A stretch of 5,175 nt of DNA from Candidatus Methylomirabilota bacterium (GTDB taxonomy: Bacteria; Methylomirabilota; Methylomirabilia; Methylomirabilales; 2-02-FULL-66-22): contig JACQVO010000111.1 of assembly GCA_016209725.1 (NCBI GenBank), positions 1 through 5,175 on the forward strand. The letters run 5' to 3'. The notes under the pieces are model-generated. The model saw only the letters and a list, made by a program, of their open reading frames with translations. It ran no database searches and had not been told where the DNA came from. Numbering within the stretch: the first letter of the stretch is position 1; every line of letters begins with the position of its first letter. Positions 1 to 5,175 of this stretch are shown one piece after another. The translations under genes were made by a program, and so were the position numbers.

Positions 1-146
1 CGGATGACGCCGTGGGAATCATGGCCCCGCAGATTGGCCCGGACCAAGAGCTTGGCCATCCATGCGGCCCCATGCGGCGGGACCTGGATAGCTCGAAAGA
101 TCTCACGCGCCAGCGCTTCAAGTGGTTCGTGCTGGAGGTTTGGCAT
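1..146 (-). CDS. Malate/L-lactate dehydrogenase family (Ldh_2) oxidoreductase, N-terminal fragment
   Basis: Only the first 48 codons are present; the gene runs off the left edge. The translation begins MPNLQHEPLEALAREIF and contains MAKLLVRANLRGHDSHGVI (30-48). An Ala-Asn/Asp-Leu-Arg-Gly-His-Asp-Ser-His-Gly-Val motif near residue 45 is the hallmark N-terminus of the Ldh_2 (COG2055) NAD(P)-dependent dehydrogenases. These include malate, L-lactate, ureidoglycolate and 2,3-diketogulonate dehydrogenases; the conserved Ser-His-Gly contributes to the active site. The family reduces 2-oxoacids or oxidises 2-hydroxyacids in the cytoplasm. The substrate cannot be told from this fragment. The start at 146 is fixed by a directly preceding in-frame TAG and supported by an AAAAGGAG site 10 bases upstream. 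It lies on the same strand as its neighbours, 145 bp after the DUF3303-like gene, with repeats between, and no functional link is evident. Confidence 0.85.
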   Translation of the reverse strand, partial: MPNLQHEPLEALAREIFRAIQVPPHGAAWMAKLLVRANLRGHDSHGVI

Positions 147-156
147 CTATAGTCAT

Positions 157-164
157 CTCCTTTT
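157..164 (-). promoter_or_regulatory. Ribosome binding site of the Ldh_2 gene
   Basis: AAAAGGAG on the minus strand ends 10 bases before the ATG at 146, strong in sequence though somewhat distant. An in-frame TAG immediately precedes that ATG, so translation cannot begin further upstream in this frame. Confidence 0.65.
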
Positions 165-231
165 CGGTTCGACGAACAGGACGTATCTCGTCTCGCGGCT
201 CTCGACGCCCAGACACGTCCGACAGCGCTCT

Positions 232-288
232 CCGAAGTGCCCCGCGGCGTCCTTCCCTGTCCCTGTCGCTGTCGCTGTCGGCACTCGG
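232..288. repeat. Imperfect inverted repeat enclosing the second hexamer array
   Basis: CCGAAGTGCC (232-241) and GGCACTCGG (280-288) pair over 9 base pairs with one bulged base. The enclosed 38 bases hold the hexamer array. The structure starts 3 bases after the stop codon of the DUF3303-like gene and could act as a stem-loop at the 3' end of its mRNA. There is no following T run on the minus strand, so it is not a standard intrinsic terminator. Confidence 0.5.
256..279 (-). repeat. Hexamer tandem repeat after the DUF3303-like gene
   Basis: Four hexamers on the + strand, CCTGTC, CCTGTC, GCTGTC and GCTGTC, share the consensus SCTRTC with the array at the dnaE stop. They lie in the same orientation relative to the preceding gene: minus-strand unit GACAGS, starting 12 bases after the stop at 292. 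An additional decayed unit, TCCTTC, lies at 250-255. Confidence 0.85.
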
Positions 289-291
289 CTC

Positions 292-564
292 TTAGAGGAA
301 CGGCGTTACCGTCTCCACCGTCTCCTTGGATGGGACCACGGGGATAATCTCGAACTCGACCAGATCCTGCCACTGGACCATCCACTGCTGGAGCAACCGG
401 GCGTCGTCGCATTCCATAAGCTGGAAGCAGCGATCGAAATTTGCCTCGATCCAGCTCCCCACGTAGGTCAACCCCTCGGGCGCCATCCGCCCCTTCTCCC
501 GAAAGCGGCGGTACACCGCGCGGGCGTCCCGGTTCTTGAATCGCTCGATCAGCATGAATAGCAT
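292..564 (-). CDS. Small DUF3303-like protein
   Basis: Ninety-residue soluble protein with no signal peptide or membrane segment. The N-terminus MLFMLIERFKNRDARAVYRR, then FREKGRMAPEGLTYVGSW (21-38), RCFQLMECDD (45-54), a Trp-rich segment with Trp61 and Trp65, and LVEFEIIPV (68-76) match, as I remember them, the DUF3303 family. These are short bacterial proteins of unknown function with a predicted alpha-beta fold like the dimeric ferredoxin-like barrels. No catalytic role can be assigned. The start is backed by a strong AAAGGAG site and the stop is TAA. It lies beyond the terminator-like hairpin after accA and 145 bp before the Ldh_2 gene, so it is probably its own transcription unit. Its length and continuous frame indicate an intact gene. 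Family assignment rests on recognition of the pattern, not a search. Confidence 0.85.
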   Translation of the reverse strand: MLFMLIERFKNRDARAVYRRFREKGRMAPEGLTYVGSWIEANFDRCFQLMECDDARLLQQWMVQWQDLVEFEIIPVVPSKETVETVTPFL

Positions 565-569
565 GCCTG

Positions 570-576
570 CTCCTTT
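570..576 (-). promoter_or_regulatory. Ribosome binding site of the DUF3303-like gene
   Basis: AAAGGAG on the minus strand ends 5 bases before the ATG at 564. This strong match favours that start over the second in-frame ATG three codons later, for which the spacing would be 14 bases. Confidence 0.75.
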
Positions 577-681
577 CCTCGAGCATTCCGCCGGTCTGAT
601 AGGCCGTACCTGCCCCCGACTGCCGTTCCCCTCTTGCCCCGTAGCCTACCCCACGCTCCCTCTCCATGCAAGGTCGGCCGG

Positions 682-718
682 AAACATCAAAGGCGCCCCG
701 GACAGTGCCAGGGGCGCC
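682..718 (-). terminator. Probable Rho-independent terminator after accA
   Basis: Reading the minus strand from 718, GGCGCCCC (718-711) is followed by an 11-base loop and GGGGCGCC (699-692). This 8-bp stem is entirely G-C and is followed by TTTGATGTTT. It begins 52 bases after the accA stop, as expected for the end of that transcript. The T tract is interrupted, so termination may be partial. The + strand has no T run after the stem. Confidence 0.6.
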
Positions 719-748
719 CGACGAGCATGGGCAACCGAGATCATTAAC

Positions 749-772
749 CGCCAAGGCGCCAGGACGCAATCA
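749..772. repeat. Degenerate 8-mer repeat overlapping the accA stop codon
   Basis: Three adjacent 8-base units on the + strand, CGCCAAGG, CGCCAGGA and CGCAATCA, share the CGCMA core and decay toward accA. The last unit contains the TGA stop of accA (reverse complement of 770-772). This is a short, imperfect array, so its repeat nature is less certain than that of the hexamer and heptamer arrays. Confidence 0.5.
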
Positions 773-1729
773 ACCCTCTTCAAAGACCCCCATCCGCCGG
801 AACTTCTGGTAGCGCAGCTCCAGCAATTCGTCCAGCGTAAGCTGACGCAACTGGTCGAAGGCCTTTTCCAGGACCCCCTTCAAGGTACTCGCCATCTCTT
901 GGTGGTTGCGGTGCGCCCCCCCCACAGGCTCGGGCACGATATCGTCAATCACCCCCAGGCGCCTCAGATTCTGGGCGGTGATCCCCATGGCCGCCGCTGC
1001 CTCCGGTGCCTTGGCCGGGTCGCGCCAGAGGATGGAGGCGCAGCCCTCGGGGGAGATGACGGAGTAAATGGCGTACTCCAGCATCAGGACGGTATCTCCC
1101 ACGGCGATCCCCAGGGCACCGCCCGAGCCTCCCTCTCCCGTGATCGCCACGACAATGGGGACTTTCAGCTCCGACATCTCCCGCAGGTTCCGGGCGATGG
1201 CCTCGGCCTGGCCCCGCTCCTCGGCGCCGATGCCGGGGTAGGCCCCCGGCGTGTCCACGAGAGTCAGGACCGGCTTGCCGAACTTCTCCGCCAGCTTCAT
1301 CAGGCGGAGCGCTTTGCGATAGCCCTCGGGGTTGGCCATGGCGAAATTGCGCGCCAGCTTCTCTTTGGTGTCCCGGCCCTTCTGGTGCCCGATCACGACG
1401 AGCGGCATCCCGTCCAATCGCGCGAACCCTCCGACGATCGCTCTATCGTCGGAGAACGCGCGGTCCCCGTGCAGCTCCAGGAAATCGGTCAGCACCAACC
1501 GGATGTAGTCCAGGGTGTAGGGGCGGTTGGGGTGCCGGGCGATCTGCGTGCGCTGCCAGGCGGTGAGACTCGAGAAGATTTCCTCTTGCAGCCGGGCGAC
1601 CTTCTTTTCCAGCCGGGCGATCTCCGCCGAGAAATCCACCTGCTCCACCTGAGCGAACTGCTTCAACTCCTGGATCTTGGTCTCCAGTTCCAGAATCGGC
1701 TTTTCGAACTCCAGCGTGTAGGTCGGCAT
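770..1729 (-). CDS. accA: Acetyl-CoA carboxylase carboxyltransferase subunit alpha
   Basis: Cytoplasmic alpha subunit of the carboxyltransferase of acetyl-CoA carboxylase. With AccD it moves the carboxyl group from carboxybiotin on AccB to acetyl-CoA, making malonyl-CoA for fatty-acid synthesis. The 319 residues equal the E. coli protein's length, and the N-terminus MPTYTLEFEKPILELETKI matches the family. Residues 1-60 are a helical region that in the family packs against AccD. The crotonase-like fold follows, with LELHGDRAFSDD (84-95), GHQKGRDTKEK (114-124), the acyl-CoA-site segment VDTPGAYPGIGAEERGQ (158-174), the glycine-rich oxyanion-hole loop GEGGSGGALG (198-207) and ISPEGCASILWRD (225-237). 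The start has a good GAGGG ribosome binding site and the stop is TGA. It lies 143 bp after dnaE on the same strand, an order also seen in E. coli, so read-through transcription from dnaE is plausible. No frameshift or missing motif is seen. accD is not in the window. Confidence 0.98.
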   Translation of the reverse strand: MPTYTLEFEKPILELETKIQELKQFAQVEQVDFSAEIARLEKKVARLQEEIFSSLTAWQRTQIARHPNRPYTLDYIRLVLTDFLELHGDRAFSDDRAIVGGFARLDGMPLVVIGHQKGRDTKEKLARNFAMANPEGYRKALRLMKLAEKFGKPVLTLVDTPGAYPGIGAEERGQAEAIARNLREMSELKVPIVVAITGEGGSGGALGIAVGDTVLMLEYAIYSVISPEGCASILWRDPAKAPEAAAAMGITAQNLRRLGVIDDIVPEPVGGAHRNHQEMASTLKGVLEKAFDQLRQLTLDELLELRYQKFRRMGVFEEG

Positions 1730-1735
1730 GGAAAA

Positions 1736-1740
1736 CCCTC
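1736..1740 (-). promoter_or_regulatory. Ribosome binding site of accA
   Basis: On the minus strand GAGGG lies 6 bases before the ATG at 1729, ideal spacing. It supports that start, which also gives the usual family N-terminus and length. Confidence 0.7.
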
Positions 1741-1763
1741 AGGACCGACGGGGAGACCCGGCC

Positions 1764-1828
1764 ATTTCGGATTTCGGATTTCGGATTTCGGATTTTTCAA
1801 ATTCGAAATTCGACATTCGACATTCGCA
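1764..1828. repeat. Heptamer tandem repeats with internal hairpin between dnaE and accA
   Basis: Four exact tandem copies of ATTTCGG occupy 1764-1791, followed by a partial ATTTTT. A related second block of heptamers covers 1801-1828: ATTCGAA, ATTCGAC, ATTCGAC, ATTCGCA. The junction can fold: 1785-1795 pairs with 1799-1809 as 11 base pairs, one of them G-T, around a 3-base loop. The block is much richer in AT than its surroundings. No T tract follows the hairpin on the minus strand, so it does not look like an intrinsic terminator. Nothing in it suggests a gene. With the adjacent hexamer array it fills most of the 143-bp gap. Confidence 0.9.
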
Positions 1829-1841
1829 ATTGATTGGTGTC

Positions 1842-1877
1842 CCTGTCGCTATCCCTATCCCTGTCGCTGTCGCTATC
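1842..1877 (-). repeat. Hexamer tandem repeat at the dnaE stop codon
   Basis: Six uninterrupted hexamers on the + strand fit the consensus SCTRTC: CCTGTC, GCTATC, CCTATC, CCTGTC, GCTGTC, GCTATC. A decayed seventh (GGTGTC) precedes them at 1836-1841. On the minus strand the unit reads GAYAGS. The dnaE stop TAG (1873-1875) lies inside the first unit. In the dnaE frame the array reads as alternating CGA or GGA and CAG or TAG, giving two further amber codons at 1855-1857 and 1849-1851. The same unit recurs at 256-279. Confidence 0.9.
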
Positions 1878-3294
1878 GGACCGTCAGACAGCCCGCGCCG
1901 AACTCCGCCTCCAGCGCCTTCCGCAGCCCCTCGTCCGCCGCCACGGTCAGGGAGGGGGCCGGCGCGATGGTGACCTGGCCGCCCTCGGGGAGCTGGATGT
2001 GCAGTCGCAGGGGGCAACTGCCGCGATGCGTCTCGAGGACCGCCTTCAGCCGCCGCAACCCGTCGGAGCCGGCGGCGTCGCCGGCCAGGGTCACCTCCAC
2101 CAGGGGGAGGCTGCCGCTGGCGGACAGGGTCAGGGGCTGCACCTCGCTCAGCAGGAGCTTGACCGTCTCCTCCCCGATGTCCAGTTGACCCTTTACCAGG
2201 ACCGCGGAATCCTTCGCCAGGTGGAGCATGCTGGACCGGTACAGGTCGGGGAACACCACCGTCTCGACCGAGCCCGCCAGATCCTCCAAGGTCACGAAGG
2301 CCATCCGCTCGCCGTTCTTGGTGCTGATCTCTTTGACCGCGGTCACCATGGCCCCCAGCATCACCGTGGACTTGTCCGCCAGCGAGGGGAGGTCTTCCGT
2401 CGTCACCGTCGTGTGTCGCGCGAGAAGCGCGCGATACTCCGCCAGGGGGTGCCCCGTGATGTAGAACCCCAACGTCTCCTTCTCACCGGCCAGCAGTTGC
2501 GGCCGCTCCCACTCCGGCAGCTCGGGCAACGCCCCGCGCTGGCGCGGGGCCGACCCGGTCGAGGACAGCACGTCCAGCAGTGACACCTGGCCATGGGCCC
2601 GGTCGCGCTGAGCCGCTGAGGCGGCTTCCATGGCCTTGTCCACCACGGCCATGAGCTGGGCCCGCCGCGCTCCCAAGGAGTCGAAGGCACCGCATTTGAT
2701 CAGGCTCTCGATCACCCGCTTGTTCACCAGGCGCAGGTCGGCCCGCTCGCAGAAATCGAAGAGGTCGCGGAACTGCCCCTGGGACCGCCGGGCGTTCAGG
2801 ATGGAGTGGATGGCGGCCTCCCCCACGTTCTTGACCGCCACGAGACCGAAGCGGATCTTGTCCCCCACCACCGCGAAGTCGTTGCTGGATTCGTTCACGT
2901 CCGGGGGCAGGACCTCGATCCCCATGGGCCGGCACTCCTCGATGTACTTCACGATCTTGTCCGTGTCCGCCATCTCGGACGTGAGGAGCGCGGCCATGAA
3001 TTCTACCGGGTAGTTGGCCTTCAGGTAGGCGGTCTGGTAGGCGATGAGGGCATACGCCGCCGAGTGGGACTTGTTGAAGCCGTAGCCCGCGAACTGCTCC
3101 ATGAAGCCGAAGATCCGTTCCGCCTTCTTCTCCGGGACCCCGTGAGCCACCGCCCCATCCACGAATTTCTTCCGCTGCTCGGCCATCAATTCCGGGTTCT
3201 TCTTGCCCATGGCCCGCCGCAGGATGTCCGCCTCGCCCATGCCGAATCCCGCCAGGTCGGAGGCGATCCGCATCACCTGCTCCTGGTACACCAT
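1873..3294 (-). CDS. dnaE: DNA polymerase III alpha subunit, C-terminal part (same frame, after the internal TAG)
   Basis: This is the direct in-frame continuation of the upstream dnaE segment. Family similarity begins right after the TAG (residues IHKATYHI, codons 3318-3295), before the first ATG at 3294, so 3294 is only the first possible restart. It has no convincing Shine-Dalgarno: the nearest purine run, AAGG, ends 14 bases upstream. Counting from that Met, the fingers show VYQEQVM (2-8), ADILRRAMGKK (22-32) and FAGYGFNKSHSAAY (68-81). The first of these is essential family sequence next to the break. A helix-hairpin-helix region follows (VGEAAIHSIL at 157-166; NKRVIESLIKCGAFDSLG at 191-208). 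GQVSLLD (235-241) sits where the internal beta-clamp-binding motif occurs in the family. An OB fold covers about 311-388 (FVTLEDLAGSVETVVFPD). It ends CLTVR then TAG at 1873-1875. Together with the upstream part and about 45 missing residues the protein would be about 1,145 aa, the normal DnaE length (E. coli 1,160). Confidence 0.93.
   Translation of the reverse strand: MVYQEQVMRIASDLAGFGMGEADILRRAMGKKNPELMAEQRKKFVDGAVAHGVPEKKAERIFGFMEQFAGYGFNKSHSAAYALIAYQTAYLKANYPVEFMAALLTSEMADTDKIVKYIEECRPMGIEVLPPDVNESSNDFAVVGDKIRFGLVAVKNVGEAAIHSILNARRSQGQFRDLFDFCERADLRLVNKRVIESLIKCGAFDSLGARRAQLMAVVDKAMEAASAAQRDRAHGQVSLLDVLSSTGSAPRQRGALPELPEWERPQLLAGEKETLGFYITGHPLAEYRALLARHTTVTTEDLPSLADKSTVMLGAMVTAVKEISTKNGERMAFVTLEDLAGSVETVVFPDLYRSSMLHLAKDSAVLVKGQLDIGEETVKLLLSEVQPLTLSASGSLPLVEVTLAGDAAGSDGLRRLKAVLETHRGSCPLRLHIQLPEGGQVTIAPAPSLTVAADEGLRKALEAEFGAGCLTVR
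2531..2550. repeat. Perfect inverted repeat inside dnaE
   Basis: GCCCCGCGC (2531-2539) and GCGCGGGGC (2542-2550) are perfect reverse complements of 9 bases separated by only 2 bases. They lie in the codons for the variable linker APRQRGAL, just after the clamp-binding-like motif. All stem pairs are G-C, so the mRNA could form a very stable hairpin here. No T run follows on either strand, so it is not an intrinsic terminator. It may simply reflect GC-rich codon choice in a poorly constrained linker. Confidence 0.6.
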
Positions 3295-3318
3295 GATGTG
3301 GTAGGTGGCCTTGTGGAT

Positions 3319-3321
3319 CTA
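3319..3321 (-). other. In-frame amber codon inside dnaE
   Basis: On the minus strand the codons read GAC CAT CCC CTC ATG GAG, then TAG, then ATC CAC AAG GCC ACC TAC. Both flanks are typical DnaE sequence in one frame, and the spacing to VYQEQVM is unchanged, so exactly one codon is affected. Homologues commonly have Pro, Glu or Asp here (from memory of the family). GAG to TAG is a single transversion and would restore HPLMEEI. Possible explanations are a sequencing or assembly error, a nonsense mutation, or real readthrough. Nothing here decides between them. Confidence 0.95.
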
Positions 3322-5175
3322 CTCCATGAGGGGATGGTCGTACCCCACCTTGGTCCGGCCGTGCTTCCGCTCGATGAAATCCGGGATGAGCTGCATGGGG
3401 CCGGGCCGGTACAGGGCCACCAGGGCGATGATGTCCTCGATGCGGTTGGGGCGAAGCTGGCGCAGCAGGTCTCGCATCCCCGTGGATTCCAGTTGGAACA
3501 CGCCAAAGGTCCTGGCCTCGCCCAAGAGATGGAAGGTGGCGGCGTCATCCAGGGGAATCCCATCCATATCCAGGCTGAGCCCCCGGCTCTGCTGGATCAG
3601 CTTGGCCGTGTTGGCGATGACCGTCAGAGTGCGGAGGCCCAGGAAGTCCATCTTGAGGAGGCCGATCTTTTCGATGGCCCCCATGGCGTACTGGGTCGTG
3701 ATTTCTCCCTTGGCCCCCTTGTACAGCGGCAGGTGCTCGATCAGCGGCTCGTTGCTGATGACGACCCCGGCGGCGTGGGTGGAGGCGTGGCGGGTCAGCC
3801 CCTCCAGCACCTTGGCCGTTTCCATCAGCTCGGCCACCTCCGGCCGCTTCTCCGCCGCCTCGCGCAGCGGGGCCGAATCACGGAGGGCATCCTCCAGGCT
3901 GATATTCAGGGTGTTGGGCACCATCTTGGCGATCTTGTCCCCGTCGGCGTAGGTCATGGCCATGGCCCGGGCCACGTCCCGGATGACCGCCTTGGCCCCC
4001 AGCGTCCCGAAGGTGATGATCTGGGAGACGTTCTCCTCGCCGTACTTTCGGGTCACGTATTCGATGACCTCGCCCCGCCGCTCGTAGCAGAAGTCAATGT
4101 CCATGTCCGGCATGCTGATCCGCTCGGGGTTCAGGAACCGCTCGAAGAGGAGCCCGTAGCGCAGGGGATCAATATTGGTGATGCCCAGGCAGTAGGCCAC
4201 CAGCGACCCCGCCGCCGAGCCACGTCCGGGCCCCACCGGGATGCCCCGGGACCGGGCGAAGCTGATGAAGTCCCACACCACCAGGAAGTAGCCCGCGAAG
4301 CCCATCTTTTCGACGACCTGAAGCTCCCGGTTCAGGCGCTGGATCACCTCCGGGTCGGGGCTCTCGAAGCGCTTGCGCAGCCCCTCCTCCGCCAGCGCGC
4401 GCAGGTACGAGTCGAGGGTGTGCCCCTCGGGGACGGTGTACTTGGGCAGCAGGATCTGGCCGAACTTCAGCTCCAGGTTGCACCGCTCCGCCACGGCGAT
4501 GGTGTTCTTCAGCGTCTCCGGCAACTCTCCGAACAGGGCCTGCATCTCTGCCGGGGACTTGAAGTAGAACTGCTGCGCGCTGAACCGCCAGTGGTCGGGG
4601 TCCTTCATGGTCTTGCCGGTCTGGATGCAGAGGAGCACTTCGTGCGCCTTGTGGTCGCCGGCGTTCAGGTAGTGCACGTCGTTGGTGGCCACCACGGGCA
4701 GACCCAGGCGCTTCGCCACCTCCAGCGTCCCCTGGGCCGCCACCCGCTGGTCCTCCAGGCCGTGGTCCTGGATCTCCAGGTAGAAGTTCTCGCGGCCCAG
4801 CACCTCCATGTACCAGCCGGCGGTCTGCTCCGCCTTGGCCCGATCTTTCTCCAACAGCGCGTGGCAGAACTCGCTGTTGAGGCAGCCCGACAGCGCCAGC
4901 AGCCCCTGGGCGTGCTGGGCGAACAGCTCGCGGTCAATGCGCGGCTTGTAGTAGAAGCCTTCCAGGTATCCCGCCGTGACCAGCTTGATCAGGTTCTTGT
5001 AGCCCACCATGTCCCGGACCAGCAGCGTCAGGTGGTTCGCGCCCTCGTATTGGCCGTCCTGCGGCGTCCGCTCGAACCGGCTGCTGGGGGCCACGTACAC
5101 CTCGCAGCCGACGATGGGCTTGATCCCCTCCTTGCTGGCCAGGGCGTAGAAGTCCACCGCCCCGAAGAGGTTGCC
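3319..5175 (-). CDS. dnaE: DNA polymerase III alpha subunit, N-terminal and catalytic part (5'-truncated by window edge, ends at in-frame TAG)
   Basis: Replicative polymerase alpha subunit, the catalytic core of the chromosomal replisome. The frame is open to the window edge: its first visible residues are GNLFGAVDFYA, which in the family follow an Asp-His, so about 45 N-terminal residues lie outside. The GTG at 5157 is an internal Val codon, not a start. Counting that Val as residue 1, the PHP domain covers about 1-200 and shows GCEVYVAP (E19), NHLTLL (H42), SGCLNSE (C92) and NDVHY (D160, H162). The palm follows, with GPGRGSAAGSLVAY (309-322), the catalytic Asp cluster PDMDIDFC (350-357, positions 4087-4110) and KMDFLGLRT (D504). 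These correspond to the catalytic triad D401, D403 and D555 of E. coli. FGVFQLESTGMRDLL and ALYRPGPM lead into the fingers. The frame stops at TAG after HPLME, where homologues continue. The product would be a polymerase without fingers or C-terminal domains. Identity is certain; whether it is functional is not. Confidence 0.95.
   Translation of the reverse strand, partial: GNLFGAVDFYALASKEGIKPIVGCEVYVAPSSRFERTPQDGQYEGANHLTLLVRDMVGYKNLIKLVTAGYLEGFYYKPRIDRELFAQHAQGLLALSGCLNSEFCHALLEKDRAKAEQTAGWYMEVLGRENFYLEIQDHGLEDQRVAAQGTLEVAKRLGLPVVATNDVHYLNAGDHKAHEVLLCIQTGKTMKDPDHWRFSAQQFYFKSPAEMQALFGELPETLKNTIAVAERCNLELKFGQILLPKYTVPEGHTLDSYLRALAEEGLRKRFESPDPEVIQRLNRELQVVEKMGFAGYFLVVWDFISFARSRGIPVGPGRGSAAGSLVAYCLGITNIDPLRYGLLFERFLNPERISMPDMDIDFCYERRGEVIEYVTRKYGEENVSQIITFGTLGAKAVIRDVARAMAMTYADGDKIAKMVPNTLNISLEDALRDSAPLREAAEKRPEVAELMETAKVLEGLTRHASTHAAGVVISNEPLIEHLPLYKGAKGEITTQYAMGAIEKIGLLKMDFLGLRTLTVIANTAKLIQQSRGLSLDMDGIPLDDAATFHLLGEARTFGVFQLESTGMRDLLRQLRPNRIEDIIALVALYRPGPMQLIPDFIERKHGRTKVGYDHPLME

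Noticed and set aside
118..156. Earlier ATG (154-156, minus strand) overlapping the Ldh_2 start
   Set aside because: It is out of frame, abuts the AAAAGGAG with no spacer, and reaches a stop after 12 codons.
167..177. Short palindrome GTTCGTCGAAC upstream of the Ldh_2 ribosome binding site
   Set aside because: Arms of only 5 bases with no second copy nearby. It does not match an operator that I recognise, such as a LexA box.
643..671. Promoter-like TTGCAT, 17-base gap, TAGGCT on the minus strand before the DUF3303-like gene
   Set aside because: Each box matches the sigma-70 consensus at only 3 of 6 positions. The location after the terminator is sensible but the match is no better than chance.
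1764..1877. CRISPR array
   Set aside because: The repeats are 6-7 bases, directly tandem and without spacers, and there are no cas genes in the window.
536..2188. Long + strand open frame of 550 codons opposite accA
   Set aside because: It lies antisense to the clearly real accA and runs through the repeat block into the dnaE 3' end. Its translation resembles no known protein. Long antisense frames are expected in GC-rich coding DNA.
1834..2583. + strand frame beginning with Ser-Leu repeats
   Set aside because: It is a translation of the hexamer array followed by the antisense of dnaE, with no family resemblance and no ribosome binding site.
3292..3318. Programmed restart of translation at the ATG after the amber codon
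   Set aside because: There is no Shine-Dalgarno at useful distance (AAGG ends 14 bases upstream), and a product starting there would lack conserved finger residues between the TAG and the ATG. Not excluded, but unsupported.
3073..3321. Split-intein explanation for the broken dnaE, as in cyanobacteria
   Set aside because: The cyanobacterial split site lies at the segment equivalent to GYGFNKSH, which is continuous here (about 3065-3090). No intein sequence is present at the TAG, and the two halves are adjacent.

Overview
The window is a GC-rich bacterial chromosome segment, probably from an uncultivated lineage. All supported genes lie on the minus strand, so the biological reading direction runs from position 5175 down to 1. 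No plasmid, phage or insertion-sequence gene is seen. The lineage cannot be fixed from the sequence. GC-rich coding DNA, the dnaE-accA neighbourhood and many degenerate short tandem repeats between genes would suit groups such as Methylomirabilota/Rokubacteria, but this is a low-confidence inference.

Layout in transcription order. (1) dnaE, the replicative DNA polymerase III alpha subunit, enters from the right edge without about its first 45 residues and ends at 1873. It is a single continuous reading frame interrupted by one in-frame amber codon (TAG, 3319-3321) in the fingers region. The parts before and after the stop align to the family without frameshift or missing block. (2) A 143-bp gap, 1730-1872, is made mostly of hexamer and heptamer tandem repeats. 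(3) accA, the acetyl-CoA carboxylase carboxyltransferase alpha subunit, at 770-1729, is complete and intact. (4) A 205-bp gap, 565-769, holds an 8-mer repeat abutting the accA stop and a likely transcription terminator. (5) A small intact DUF3303-like protein lies at 292-564. (6) A 145-bp gap, 147-291, has a second copy of the hexamer repeat inside an inverted repeat. (7) The first 48 codons of a malate/L-lactate dehydrogenase family (Ldh_2) oxidoreductase start at 146 and run off the left edge.

DnaE (replication) followed by AccA (first step of fatty-acid synthesis) is an arrangement also found in E. coli and other bacteria. The DUF3303-like gene and the Ldh_2 gene lie beyond the terminator after accA and each has its own strong ribosome binding site, so they are probably separate transcription units.

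Two things merit attention. One is the amber codon inside an otherwise perfect copy of an essential gene. The other is that all three gene ends in the window are followed at once by a short tandem repeat (hexamer, 8-mer, hexamer), and in two cases the repeat unit contains the stop codon itself. No gap between genes exceeds 300 bases.
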